In this document: positions 1 to 13,200 of the stretch, piece by piece | How the letters are laid out: each line of letters opens with the position of its first letter | Position numbering within the stretch: the first letter of the stretch is position 1 | Origin: Blastocystis sp. Blastoise | Lineage: Eukaryota > Sar > Bigyra > Opalinata > Blastocystidae | NCBI GenBank assembly: GCA_039096225.1 | Contig: JBBPEB010000033.1 | Coordinates: 96,001 to 160,000, forward strand | Direction: 5' to 3' | DNA length: 64,000 nt | Translations under genes and position numbers: made by a program | The notes under the pieces: model-generated | The model's database searches: none | What the model was told of the DNA's origin: nothing | What the model saw: only the letters and a program-made list of their open reading frames with translations

Positions 1-1437
1 AACAAGATATTTCTTCTGTTCATACTTTTCTATATTTCGGCATTATTATCTATATATATTATATATTTATATTCATTCTTTTTCGTTGTTTCTCTTTTAT
101 AGTATCATTATATTGTAAGTTTCAAGTGCTTTCTCACTTTTGTATATGAAACTTTATTTCGTTCTTTGATTCTATTAATGTATCTATTGACTAATTGAAG
201 ATATTGTCTATTTCTTTTCAATATCCTACCAATTATCTATATATATTCATATTTTTCATTTCTCACTAGTCTCTTTTCAGTCTACATATATATTTTCGTA
301 AAATTCATTATTTGTTTTAAAAAATTTAAGCGCAATAGTTATTTCTTTTCTTTCTTTTTCTTCTGTTTTATTTTTAATTTTTTTTTTTGTAAGTTTTTAT
401 ATGTTTTATATATATATATATATATAATTTTTTTAATGTTTTCTTTATATCTTTAATTATCGAATTCAAATCCTCTCTTCTCGTATCTCTATTCTTTTGA
501 TATATATGTATGTATATATCATATGTTATTTATCAAATCTTTTCAATATTTTTTCTCCTTCTTCTCTCTATTTTGATCTTTTACTTTTTTTTAGTAGCTA
601 AACATGTTATTAAGAGATTCTATATAATTATAGTCATAGTTTTAATATATATTTATATATCTTTATAGGTATTAATCTCTTTTTATCATCATTCAGTATA
701 TTATATATTTTATTTACATTATCATTTATAAATGTAGAATTGTTCAATTACATTTATAACATATATATATATTGGAATAGCTCTTTTCTCTCCTCTCATT
801 CCTTATTTAACTATCTTTTTGAAATTCAATTTTTAAAAATATTTGTTGTTTTTACTACAACTGTGAAGATAAACAACTCATTGATTATATTAATATTCAT
901 TTTACACTGTTGTCTCACAAAATATATTGAAGAATTTATTATTCTTATTCAATTATCAACACTTATTGAATCATGTATTTCTATTTTTTATTTTTTATTA
1001 TTTTTTTTTATTTTTTTTAATTTCTAACATTCAAAACATTTTCTTTCTTATTTATTTTTAGTTTTAAACAATGATTCATAGGGAATTGATTCACATACAG
1101 ACGACCATTAAGACTCATCCACTTTATTTTTTTTCAACGTCATCCATATAGATCTATGAATTTATAGGATCATCAAACAATTACAAAATTCTAAAAATAT
1201 ACAACAAACAACCTAAGAAAAAGTGTAATATAAAATAAACAGTAAAAAGTGATGAGTTTTCGCTGAATAAAAGAAAATAACCAAAAATAAATCAACAAAC
1301 AAAGAAAAATCAATCAAATAAATATAATTTCTTGGAATTCCTATATCGTATTCTTTGTCCTTTGAAAGTTTAGTGATGTTTCTAAGAGTATATCTCATAC
1401 TTTATTTAATAATGAATTCTAGGTAGTTCCAAAGGCA
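1..1437. other. AT-rich intergenic sequence
   Basis: T-rich low-complexity DNA with short TA runs (for example near 400–425). The only open frame of note, about 95 codons from 740, is made of Phe, Ile, Leu and Tyr, as expected from T-rich DNA, so I do not call a gene. The last 200 bases before 1438 are the likely promoter of the gene that follows; no specific site was recognised. Confidence 0.6.
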
Positions 1438-3204
1438 ATGGCATTCACTCAAGTAGTGAAAACTTTACAAACAATTCGACCTATAGCTATTAATATCCGT
1501 TCCTTTGCTTCTGAAGCAGTAAAAGAAGAAAAAAATATTAAAAAATCTCTTCCCGAAGAGTCTGTAGCTGATGTGAAGCCATCTGAAGTTGTTGCAAATG
1601 AAGTTGCTTCAGAATCTGTAAAAGAACCAGAAATTCATGATGAATTTTCTCCTAAAGTTAAAGATAAAAAAGTAGAAACGGCTACTGAAGTTAAGAGTGC
1701 TGATTCGGAAATAAAACAAGAAGGAGAATCTACTGAAACTAGTGAAGGAAGTAAAGTTGAAGGAGTTGAAACAACAGAAGAAGTAGCATCTTCTAAAGAT
1801 GTTAAAATAAAACAATCAGAATCAGTTCCTTCTTTTGAATGGCCTGAAGAAGAAGATATCTATGGTGATCTTGTTTATGCTTTAGAATATAGTGATGCAG
1901 TCTATGTTCCTGAAGAAACAAAAAATAAGATTTATGAAATGTACGTTAAAAGAGGTTGGGATGTCTCTAAGATTTCTCAAACGGTAAAGATTGCAAAAGA
2001 TCGTGTAACAGCTATTATTAAATTAAGATCTAGACATGAAACACTTAAAGACAAAGGATTATGGAAAGATGATCTAGTTAAAGTATTATTTATAGTTTTA
2101 TTATAATTATTATATTTATTATATTTATTATATTTATTATATTTATTATATTTATTATGTTTATTAGGGTTTTGTTTATTATATTTATTATATTTATTAT
2201 ATTTATTATAATTATTATATTTATTGTATTTATTATATTTATTATATTTATTATATTTATTTATTTTATTTTTATATTTATATATTTATTATATTTATTA
2301 TTTGTATTATATTAATTATATTTATTATTTGTATTATATTTATTATATTTATTATATTTATTATATTTATTATATTTATTATATTTATTATATATTTTTT
2401 TTATAGATCATTGAGAATGAATATAAGGCTGAGAATAAGGATAAGGGTGTTTTATTTTCTTTAACAAATCCTGAAGATGAAAAGGATAAATATTGGAGAG
2501 AATCCACTACAAATAAGAAGGATATCTTCAATCCAAAGAAGGTACCCTCCTATATACCAAAGTTTGTATTCTTAAATGAAGAAAATACTGAAAAACAATT
2601 AAGAGGAGTATTTTATTATGTTTATTTATTTATTTATGCATTTTCATTATTATTAGTATTATACTTATTATCATTCCCTATAGCGTATAAATCAGATATT
2701 ATTAGATCAACATGCCAAAAAGGTCGATGCTCCTATTCAAAGAGCTGGAGTACCTGTAGAGAAATTCCCTTACAGTAAGCCTTCTCATCATGGTTTTTGT
2801 TTATTAGATTCTTCTTATGGTTCAAATAAGAGTAAATATGTATTACAAACAAAAGAAGGTACTCGAGTTGAAGTCAATAATTGGAATGAAGTCAATCGAT
2901 CTTGGAATAAGTGGAGAAAACAATATCAAAGTACTTTAGAAGGAATTGAACAAGAGATACCAAATACTATTCCTTCTTCTCCTTCTTCTCCTCTACCTAC
3001 TCCTGCTTCACCTGCACCACAATCTGCATCAAATACTATACAGTATATATTTAATTAATTATTTATTTATTTATTTATTATATTTTTTATTTATTTATAT
3101 TTATATATTTATTTATTTATTTATTTATTTATTAATTTATTTATATATTCATTTATATATTTATGTTTCTAATATTATATAGAAACAAAACAGAATCTAA
3201 GTAA
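1438..3204 (+). CDS. probable mitochondrial protein, mS45/Bot1p (Mrps35)-like
   Basis: I see four exons: 1438–2082, 2407–2607, 2684–3042 and 3183–3204, all joined in frame, giving about 408 residues. The first 25 residues are basic and Ser/Ala-rich with no acidic residue before FASE, like a mitochondrial presequence. Residues about 25–130 are Glu/Lys/Ser-rich and probably disordered. A conserved-looking block follows (residues about 140–205): a WPEEEDIYGDL segment, then a helix-turn-helix-like stretch with VSKISQTVKIAKDRVTAIIKL. In fungal mitoribosomal mS45 (Bot1p family) a similar block, a helix followed by RVxAIxxL, is the family signature. The C-terminus is Ser/Pro-rich. Intron 1 (2083–2406) is an array of ttattatat units. 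The mitochondrial location is inferred from the N-terminus, and the mS45 assignment is a motif judgement from memory. It could be another organellar protein with a similar helix-turn-helix. Confidence 0.5.
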
Positions 3205-3524
3205 TAAATGTTTTCCGAAAATATATATATATCTACAAGAAGTCTTAATATATGCAAAAATTAATTCTATTTTTTTCTCTTTATTTTAATTTGGGTTTTA
3301 CAACTTATATGCTTTTCAATATATATTGTTTCTATTGACTTTTTTAATTTAAATCAACAATTCACATTAAAGTCTTTCATTAAATTTATACTCCTTGAAA
3401 TCTAATAAAACTCTGTGATCAATTTTTATTTTTATATTTTTTTATAATCAAATCTCTATTTCATTATAAACAACTCTTTTTTTTTGACTAAAAAATTTAA
3501 AAAACTATTAATAAAAGCATATAT

Positions 3525-5502
3525 TTATAGAGTTATGTCATGAATTTTCTTAACTTCAAGAGGGGATTGATTTGGTGCATATATGTCCTTATACTGTTCA
3601 TATAATCTATTCAATTCATTCACATATTGTGTATATATAGATTGTAAATATTCTTCAGTATATGTTTCTTTCTTTTCCACAGGAATCGGCCTACCAACAA
3701 CAGTACATATAGGTAAAGAAGGTCGTTTAATAAATGGAAATTGAAGAGGAGGCAATGAAAAACCAAGATTCTATATATATATTATTATTATATATGTTTA
3801 TTAGTATCTAAAATATGTTGATAATATATTTATTAGTATCTGAAATATGTTTATAATATATTTATTAGTATCTGAAATATGTTTATAATATATTTATTAT
3901 TATCTGAAATATGTTTATAATATGTTTATTAGTATCTGAAATATTATTATAATATGTTTATTATTATCTAAAATATTATTATAATTAAGATTCTCTACAA
4001 TAAAATTGTTTATATATATACATAGAATGTGAAATGACATAATGTGTGTAATAATTTCGATGGACGTTCTCGAACACACCACATATTATTCTCATTATAT
4101 GTATACCTATATATATATTATTCGAATTAATTATATAATAATAATAATAATAATAACATATATATATTTACGTAGGAATAAGAGATGTTCCTGTTTCAAT
4201 AGCTAACTTGATAAATCCTAATTTCTCAGGTATATATATATCATTTCGATTATTCTGAACAAGTAAGGCCTCTAAAGCTCCTCCTAAATATATATACATA
4301 TATATTATTAATATGACTGTATTCAATAATTAATATAAAATACTAGAGTAATCTCAATATACCTGTATATAATAATATAGAATGTTGATCACGAAGAGAC
4401 TGCGTCAGAACCGATCGACGACAATCGACGCATCCTCCCCATAAAAGTAAATCCCTATAAATAGGTACAAGATAACACATTCCAACTGTACCTAAATAAA
4501 GATTCTTTGTATCAATATATTTGGAGATCCCATTCATATCAGTCACTATACAATAATAATATATATATATTAATATGAATAACATATAAGAATAACATAA
4601 CTAAAAAAACATACAAACGTAATAATAACATATAATAATTAAAATAATATACTTAGATTCCATCCTCCAATAAAAGGTAAGAATGCATGAGGGTGTGATG
4701 TATATATATAATGATTATTAACATCAATATTATTTTCAACTATATATATAATGATTATTAATATAAATATTATTTTCAACTATATCTATAATAATTATTA
4801 ATATAAATATTATTTTCAACTATATATATAATGATTATTAATATAAATATAGCATTCAACATATATATAATGATTATTAATATAAATATTATTTTCAACT
4901 ACATATATAATAATTATTAATATAAATATTATTTTCAACTACATATATAATAATTATTAATATTAATATTATTTTCAACTACATATAGAATACAAAATAT
5001 ATATATACATATTAAATTTGAAGGAACGAGATATTTGACAATTTTCCAAATAAAACACGATTTAAATGATGTATTGATCCTTCTAGCAAAACATAAAGAT
5101 TATTTCATATATATATAAATAATTGATATACTTTCCTGTCAATTCTGAAGCATCGACGAAGGTAAAAAAGTATAAAAGGAAAAATAGAAAGTATTCTGGA
5201 AAACAGTATGTAAAAAATATTAAATACATTAATCCAACAAATACATAGGTCAAACGATATTGTATATAATCTTTTTTTAAATATAGAAAATCAAACTAAG
5301 ATAGAAAATTACTCGATTTTTTATCTAAAGTGACTCCAATCATACCTCCAATTACAATAAAATGAATTGAGACCATTCCTAAAAGTAAGCATAATGTCTT
5401 TGCTAATATACTTACTAGAGGATATTGGAGGATTCTTAATAGATTTTCAAGGAGCATCTTGGAAATTGATGTGTGTAAATGAGTTATATTGAAGAAATCC
5501 AT
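3525..5502 (-). CDS. DGAT2: DGAT2/MOGAT-family acyl-CoA acyltransferase
   Basis: The family esterifies mono- or diacylglycerol (or a fatty alcohol) with acyl-CoA at the ER membrane or lipid droplets. On the minus strand the exons assemble into the family's layout. The start at 5502 opens a hydrophobic N-terminus. A second exon (5132–5270) has two membrane stretches and ends in DASELTGK. Next come FIWKIVKYLVPSNL (W and FP-like region), the catalytic motif HPHA followed by FLPFIGGW (near 4660–4710; the family has HPHG or EPHS here), then GMCYLVPIYRDLLLWGG, GGALEALL and GFIKLAIETGTSLIPT. The last exon, 3525–3755, contains FPFIKRPSLPICTVVGRPIPV, the family's C-terminal signature. There are about seven or eight exons, and two introns hold minisatellites. 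The choice between DGAT2, MGAT and wax synthase cannot be made from sequence alone. HPHA instead of HPHG is a small variation next to the catalytic His. Confidence 0.85.
3780..3990. repeat. intronic minisatellite, about 31-bp unit
   Basis: About six head-to-tail copies of a unit reading roughly tttattagtatctgaaatat followed by gtttataatata fill an intron of the DGAT2-like gene. Copies differ by one to three bases, and the later ones replace the gtttataa part with attattataa. Confidence 0.8.
4700..4990. repeat. intronic minisatellite, about 40-bp unit
   Basis: Seven imperfect tandem copies of a unit made of tatatataatgattattaa, then tataaatattattttcaac, lie in another intron of the DGAT2-like gene, between the exon carrying the HPHA motif and the preceding exon. 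The copies are more than 85 percent alike by eye. Confidence 0.8.
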
Positions 5503-5923
5503 TTTCTATGAAACTCAATAAAGAATTTTAATCCGTAACGAATAAAGATAAATGATTTGATAACAAAAAATAAATGAAAAACAAAAAACCAAAAGAAAAT
5601 TCTATTAGTGTTCGTAGTGTACTTTTGTTTCTTCAATTATTAATATCGTCATTCATATAGAATAAAAACACTTTTTTATTATGGTTTCTTTTATTCTTAA
5701 TATTTATTCTTTTTAATATAGATAACAAAGAAACATACATATGTGTATGAATAAATGCAAATTAATAGTTAAAAAAAAAATGAAAAATAGTAATACAGAG
5801 ATAAATAGAACTGACAAGAGAAAATTGACAGTTTTAAATAAATATATATATATACAATGATTAATATATTTAAAGTAGTACAATACATAATTTTAAAAAA
5901 GTGACAAAGAATAAAGCGAACGA
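5503..5923. other. intergenic, between two minus-strand genes
   Basis: AT-rich spacer that holds the 3' end region of the makorin gene and the promoter of the DGAT2-like gene. No repeat or RNA gene was seen. Confidence 0.5.
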
Positions 5924-7463
5924 TTATTTTCTTGATTTTGATTTTTTTGTTTCAGCATCAATCAAGTCTTTGAAAGAATATCTATTATCCATAGGAACAA
6001 GATCTCCATCGGATGTCACAACCAGACGTGGAACATAATCATTTCCTTCACTGTCTTTATGACTATAGAAACAACTGGATCCAAATGGGCATTGACCTTT
6101 CCCGTGATTAAAGAACTTACAAGGAATACTTGACATATTCTTCTTATAATCTTTAATAATTTGTTGTTTAATCGTTTCATTCATAATAGGTGTGTTTGAA
6201 GGAATAACGAAATAGGAGTCGTTGTGACATATAGGACAACAACGAAGCTATATATTATTATGTTTATTATTTGTTTATTATTTGTTTATTATATATATGT
6301 TTATTATATGTTTATTATATGTTAATTATTATATATATATATACATTTGGATCTCCTTTATGTGCTTGTCTCCAATTTTTAATGCAATTTAAACAAAATA
6401 CATGAGAGCAACCTATATATATATATATATATGAATACTCTATATAGACAACAATAACATATATATATATATATACTTTCCATTAATCCAAATCGTTTTC
6501 CTTGAGAAATAACATTATTATTACATAAGGGGCACTTGAATTCCATGAATTCTGAAGAAGTCTATAGATAATATACAGATAAACTTGGATATATAGTATA
6601 CATATTATATAGTATAAACCGTATCTATCTTATATAGTCTCTATCTAATAAATATATACATAACCAGTATCTTCAAGGTTCACTTGACTAGGAAGCACGT
6701 GAGCGAAATGACAACTACTACCTCTCATACAATGACCCCTTTGAAAATATTTACATATAGGTCTTCCATTAACAAAATTAGCATCAACAGTCGTAGTATC
6801 TTTCTCTAGAGAAGAAGCAGCAGTAGCAGTTGAACCAGTACTTTTATCGACAATATTATTGGTCCATGACATAGGGATGAAGCTATCGTCATCGAAGGAC
6901 TCACTGGAACTGATCTATATATATATATATATTGTTTTTACTAAATAAACTCTATAATATATATATAAATTTTATATATATAACATTAATAAATATACAA
7001 TAAAATATATATATATATATAAATATATATACATTATTTGAATTATGTTGTTTACGAGACACGTCATTCTCTTCTATATATATATACATAAAAATTAACC
7101 TAAATAAAAATAATAAATACCATTTTGAATAGAACCTGATAAATTACTATCTGTATCATCTTGAGAACTCTCTCTATATTTTCGAGAAGAAGAAGCAACG
7201 CCTAAACATAAAATAATATTATTCAATTCATAAAACTCAAAATATAAGAATTGATAAAGAGAATAAAATATACTGCAATACGAATTAGAACGCTCTCCAT
7301 CTCCTTGTCTAAGAAGATCTTTATTTAAATCATCATAATGTTCACTAAGTTGAATATCTTCTTTTTTCAGAACATTGTTCAAAAGATCCTCATCTGTAAT
7401 AAACTCATTATCAAATAGGATATCATAGTATCCACTTTGTTTATGATTTGAGTCTTGACTCAT
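5924..7463 (-). CDS. MKRN: makorin-like RING/CCCH E3 ubiquitin ligase
   Basis: Makorins are RNA-binding RING ubiquitin ligases. Starting at 7463, a short acidic N-terminus (SGYYDILFDNEF) is followed by Ser-rich exons. A first CCCH finger (C-x7-C-x5-C-x3-H, CKYFQRGHC…) lies near 6700–6760. The RING finger is spread over three exons. FKCPLC … QGKRFG is near 6480–6545, CSHVFCLNCIKNWR near 6345–6415, and CCPICHNDSYFVIPS near 6195–6245. The RFG and FVIPS elements are makorin hallmarks. The last exon (from about 6184) has the second CCCH finger (C-x9-C-x5-C-x3-H, with the makorin-typical CPFGSSCFYSH). It ends in a short Lys/Ser-rich tail with stop at 5924. Only one CCCH finger precedes the RING, fewer than in animal makorins, and I did not see the makorin Cys/His motif. 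It is divergent with the PP2C gene, 305 bp apart. Confidence 0.88.
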
Positions 7464-7768
7464 TATTTAAATGACTTTTTTATCTAACAAAAATAACTTT
7501 TATATAGATCAAGCCTACATTATTTTGAATATTATTCTAATTCTTTACCAAATTACAAAATGACACTTTAAAACAAAACCCAATCCAAAATACATGATAT
7601 TAAAAATTGAATGTAAAAAAAAGAAATTTTTATGATTATTTTTTCCAAATGGCATAAGGTTTCATGAATTTCCACAACTGTAAACTTATGATAACAAATT
7701 TGTGTTCATTTTTATCATGTTGATCGTTCATCATTTAGAAAAATAATTTTATAAAAACAAAAATAAAA
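7464..7768. promoter_or_regulatory. shared divergent promoter region (makorin / PP2C)
   Basis: A 305-bp spacer between two start codons pointing away from each other, so both promoters must lie here or in the 5' exons. It is AT-rich with A-runs. No TATA-type element can be singled out in such a background. Confidence 0.5.
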
Positions 7769-8572
7769 ATGGGTTGTATAGAGTCTACTATTGATAAAGA
7801 AATTCTAAGAAATATGAAATTTGAAGATATTCCATATTATTATGCCAATGATTGGAATCTATTTCCTCCAGCTATAGTTAAATGGCTAGAACAATGTGTT
7901 ATAAAAGTCGGATGCAAACTAATTCAATCTGATAATCAGTCATTTATGGTTGATTATGTACTTGTTTCAAGACCTGGACTATATCCTACGCAACCAAATC
8001 GTCAAACTCAAGATTATTATCTCTTACATGATCAATTAGAAAAAAAACATGGTGTCAATCCAAATACAACTCTCTTCTTTGGTGTTTTCGATGGACATGG
8101 ACCTTATGGTGATAAATGTAGTCAATTCGTAGCTTCTAATGTATAGATATATGATTGTTTTTATTGTTATGTTTATTTTTTATGATTATTATTGTTATGT
8201 TTTTTTTATATGATTTTTTTTTATTATTTTATATTATTTTTTTATTATTTTTTTTTATTATTTTATATTATTTTTTTTATTATTTTATCAACTTTTATAT
8301 GATAATTATTCTGTTAACAATGACTATATTATATATATATATATAGTTAGAACGTCAATTAGATACTTGTAAAACTTTATATGACGATTTTCCAAAGAAT
8401 ATAAAAGAACTTCTAACGAACTGTGATCACATGCTTGAAAATGATATTCATGCTCCAAAAGATGAAGTTATCAATGATCATGCTAGTGGTACTACTGCCT
8501 GTTGTTTACTTATATATAAAGATCAACTGATTTGTTATAATATTGGAGATAGTCGATGTATTACAGGCATTC

Positions 8573-8626
<54 letters not shown>

Positions 8627-9197
8627 TCATAATAATATTGTTGCTCATCCTTTTACTATTGACCATAATCCTAATTTACCCGTATATATCTATATATATA
8701 TCTATATATATATATATATCTATATATACCTTAGAATGAAAGAGAGCGTATATATGCCAGTGGGGGATGTATTGAAACACATGGTCAACGTCTGGGAATT
8801 ACCGCCAAAACAGATGTTTTTGAATATCATCATAAATGTGATGGAGATCCCCCGCGGGTATGGTTAAAAGATCGTGATTTCCCGGGAACTGCATTTACAC
8901 GCAGTATTGGTGACCGATGTGCTAAATCTATTGGTGTTTGCTGTGATGCAGATGTATTTGTTCATCCCATGTGCTCGAATGTCCGTTACATTGCGTTAGC
9001 ATCTGATGGCGTCACCGAATTTATGACCAATCAAGAAATCATGAATATTATAGCTGCTGAAGAAGATCCCCGTGAAAATGACAGTGATGACGATGAGAAT
9101 GACACACTAGAACGTGCTGCTATGCATATTGTTGTAGAAGCGTAATTCTATATATATATATATATATTATATTTTATGTTTTAATACTGTATTATCA

Positions 9198-9233
<36 letters not shown>

Positions 9234-9462
9234 GTTATCGCCGATGGGTTCTCAAAGAAGAATGTACTGATGATATCACATTATGTATATATATATTTTA
9301 TTATATATATATTTTATTATATATATATTATTATTATATAATAATATAGATTATTATCAATATTATTATCAATATTACTATAGTCCTTCTTAAAATACAT
9401 TCTCATTCCGCGTCCTACGATACGAATCTCCGATGGTCTGAACCAGAAGAAGCTATCTTACA

Positions 9463-9525
<63 letters not shown>

Positions 9526-9549
9526 TATATATATTTTATTCCTATAGAA
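7769..9549 (+). CDS. PP2C-type (PPM) Ser/Thr protein phosphatase, probably membrane-anchored
   Basis: A Mg/Mn-dependent phosphatase of 398 residues from seven exon pieces: 7769–8140, 8347–8575, 8626–8681, 8735–9141, 9235–9284, 9384–9464 and the last two stop-codon bases at 9548–9549. The start MGCIES matches a classic dual-acylation signal: Gly2 for myristoylation and Cys3 for palmitoylation. PPM motifs appear in order: [12 protein letters not shown] (metal-binding Asp), [32 protein letters not shown] and [11 protein letters not shown], and near the end CTDDITLFLLKIH with the metal-binding Asp. This order and spacing fit plant and protist PP2C. Introns 3 and 4 are almost pure TA. The stop codon appears to be formed by splicing, T before the intron and AA after it, so the exact 3' end is the least certain part. 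Confidence 0.87.
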
Positions 9550-10202
9550 ATAAAATGAACTTTCAAATACATATAAATACATCGTCTAGTTACCTGTATT
9601 ATCTTATTTTTATATACATATTTCTTTTGTAGATTGTAATTACATTTCCTTTGGGCTTTTATATTATTTATTTATATATTTATCATCTCAATTTCGATAC
9701 TATATCTATCTCTGTGAAGTCAACTTGAATATACTCTTTCCTATATATATTTATATATCATTATTATCAACTATTATACTTTCTTATGGTCTTTTTCTTT
9801 TTCTTTTTTTGTATTCTCTTATATGCATTGTTTTCATTGCTCGAAGACTTTTTATAATCGAACAACTCATTTATTTTTTCTGTTTTTGAGCTATATATTT
9901 ATACTATTTTTATAACTCTCCTTTTGATTTCTATTTCTATATCACCTGTTTTGTTTATTCGTATACACATACACATAGAATAGTAATCCAATTGACTCAT
10001 CAGAAAACAATAACAACAAAACAATATATATATATTCTTTAAAACAATAATAAAACATGAATAGTAATACAAAAAGATAAAAATAAAGACTCGTTCTTTA
10101 AAAACTTGACAAAAAAATATAAAAACTATGACAAATAAAATACAAATACACAATCAAAAACATTGAAAAAAAATTAAATAGTATAATTACAAAAAAGACT
10201 AT
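9550..10202. other. convergent intergenic spacer
   Basis: T-rich 3' flank of the PP2C gene meeting the 3' flank of the PKS gene. It contains no coding frame with normal composition and no repeat beyond short TA and T runs. Transcript ends of both genes must lie here. Confidence 0.5.
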
Positions 10203-13200
10203 TTAGAGTCTAGCAAATAATTCATTACCACTGATTCCATTTAATATATCATTTTGAGCTAAATTACTACCAAATGTACTATTACAATAATTCATTAATT
10301 CTACGGCACCTAAAGAATCAATACCTAAATCAGTTAAAGGAACGTTCATATCTATAGAGTTACCACTATCTAATCCTAATAAGAAAGCGAGTTTCTCTTG
10401 AAGTTGATTCTTCTTATCATTATTATTGATAGAAGGAGAACTAGTTATAGGAGTAGGAGTAGAAATAGGAGTATTTATAGAAACAGGAACAGGAGCAGGA
10501 ATAGTGGTGATAGGAGTAGAAATAGTAGTAGTAGTAGTAGCAGGAGCAACAATAGTTGTGATAGGAGTAGTATTGCTAGAAGCAGGAGTAATATTTCCAG
10601 TAGAGATAATTTGACTAGTAAGTCCATTACCACTGATTCCATTTAATATATCACTTTGGGTAAGATTACTACCAAATGTGCTATTACAATAATTCATTAA
10701 TTCTACAGCACCTAAAGAATCAATACCTAAATCAGTTAAAGGAACGTTCATATCTATAGTAGATGATTCTAATCCTAATAAATACTGTAACTTTGTTTTA
10801 ACTTGTTCTGAAACAGATGTATTATCTAAAGATGTATTCGTAGAAACAACAACAGGAGTAGAAGTAGAAGGAACAGTAGGAACAGTAGAAGGAACAGTAG
10901 GAACAGTAGGAGTAACAGTAGAAGGAGTAACAGTAGAAGAAGGAGTAACCTCTGTAGATGACTTAATAGAACGTGTTGAATTAATCTTAGCAAATAATTC
11001 ATTACCACTGATTCCATTTAATATATCATTTTGAGCTAAATTACTACCAAATGTACTATTACAATAATTCATTAATTCTACAGCACCTAAAGAATCAATA
11101 CCTAAATCAGTTAAAGGAACGTTCATATCTATAGATTTGCTATCAGATCCTAATAAGAAAGCTATTTTCTCAACAAGTTGGGTATTGTCTGTAAGAGCAG
11201 GAAGGGAAACAGAAGAAACAGAAGAAACAGAAGAAACAGTCTCAGAAACAGTAACAGGAGTAGATGGATGAATAACAGTAGGATTATTTAGAATAGTAGA
11301 ATTATGATTAGTAATAGAAACAGATGTATTAGAATTTGAAGGATATAATAATTGAAGTTGTTGATGAGAAACACAATGAGAAGCTAAAAGTTTATTTTGA
11401 GCTAATTTTACATATGTATTTAAATCAGCCATATGAATAGTAATATGATTCTCATAATAATTTTGATGAATAAGAACTTTTTCAACTAATTGAAGAACAT
11501 GATCTGCAGAAACAGGTCTTAATCCTTTATCACCATTGACTTTTAATTCAATAACAAATTCTAATTCACTTAATCTTCCTGTATCTAATAACATAGGGAA
11601 ATCAACTACAAGAACAGGTAAATGTTCTTCTTTACGAATAGCAGCTATTTGTTGAAGAGCACTATTCGCTGCACTATATACAGCTTGTTGACAATTACCA
11701 TATTGACCACTAATAGAAGCAGACATAAAGAATACATGAAGTTTAGGACAATATAATTTAGAAGCAATATGAAGATTCCAAGCACCATTCATCTTTACAG
11801 TAACTCCTTTATTCCATATAGTATCTGTGATTTCTGTACTAGGACCATCAACATATTGAGTAGCTAAGTTAAATATACCCCCAACAGTAGGAGTAACAGA
11901 CTGAATAAAAGTATTCACATCATTACTATTACAAAGATCTAAAGAAGTAATGATAATATCAACAGAAGGATAATCTTTCTTTAATTGATCTAAAATACAT
12001 TGAGACTTATAAGTAACTTTACCACTACCACCAATTAATATAATATGGCGGGCACCTTTCTTTATAGCCCAACAAGCCATATATAATCCCATACCACGAG
12101 TAGCACCTGTAAATATATATGTTAATGTAGGATTAAATAAAGTAGGGCAAGGCTTTAATTCATCTGAAACAGGCTTAAAATCGGGATCAATACTTAAAAC
12201 AATCTTTCCTTGATGTTTTCCTTGAGCCATATATCTAAATACAGAAGGAGCATCACGAATTGATTTGATTTCTGTCTGAATAGTATGTAATTCCCCGCGA
12301 TTTAAAAGATCAACACATTCAACTAATAAATCATTCATTCTCTTAGGATGAGTTGTAGAAAGTAAATCTAAATGGCAAGAATAATAAGTAATATTATCTT
12401 TAAATACACCTAATTGAATAGTATTATTATCCATAATATCTCTCTTTCCTATTTCAATAAATCGACCACAAGGAGCAAGACATTTCATAGATTCTATCAT
12501 TCCTTCTCCACTTAAACTATTCAATACAATATCTACACCACGACCATTTGTATATTTCTTAATTTCTTCTACAAATGTATATGGATTATGACTATCAATA
12601 GTATAATCTACTCCATATTTCTCAACTAATTCTTTACGTTTCTCTTCACTACCTGCAGAAGCAATAATAGTAGCTCCAGCTCTCTTTGCTATTTGAATAG
12701 CACTTAATCCTACACCTCCCATAGCACTATGTATAAGAATAACATCGTCACTACATATATGAGCTTGTTTTTCTAAACAATAATAAGCAGTAGACATAAC
12801 ACCTAAATAACCAGCTGCTACTTGAAGATCTATATTTTCAGGAGCTTTAACAAGTTCATTTACTTTACATATAGCTTTATTTCCCATCATACTTTGACGT
12901 ATACTTCTACCTGGACTTGTAGAGAAAGATACACATAATACAGAATCACCTTTATGAAGACCAGTCTTCTTACTATTTTCTTCACTAATCGAAGCAATAG
13001 TACCACTACATTCTAAACCAAGAACAGGTTGGAATCCCTTTAACATATTCATAGCTAGCATAATATCTTTAAAATGAAGAGCTATTGCTTTCACATCAAC
13101 AAGTACTTCGTCATCTTCTAAAGATTCTCTATTTAAATCAATACTATGGAAAGATAAGGATTGTAATTGTCCTGGAACATCAATTTGAAGACGATAAGCA

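Noticed and set aside
740..1027. 95-codon open frame with Met start
   Set aside because: Composition is Phe/Ile/Leu/Tyr only, as expected from T-rich noncoding DNA, with no motif.
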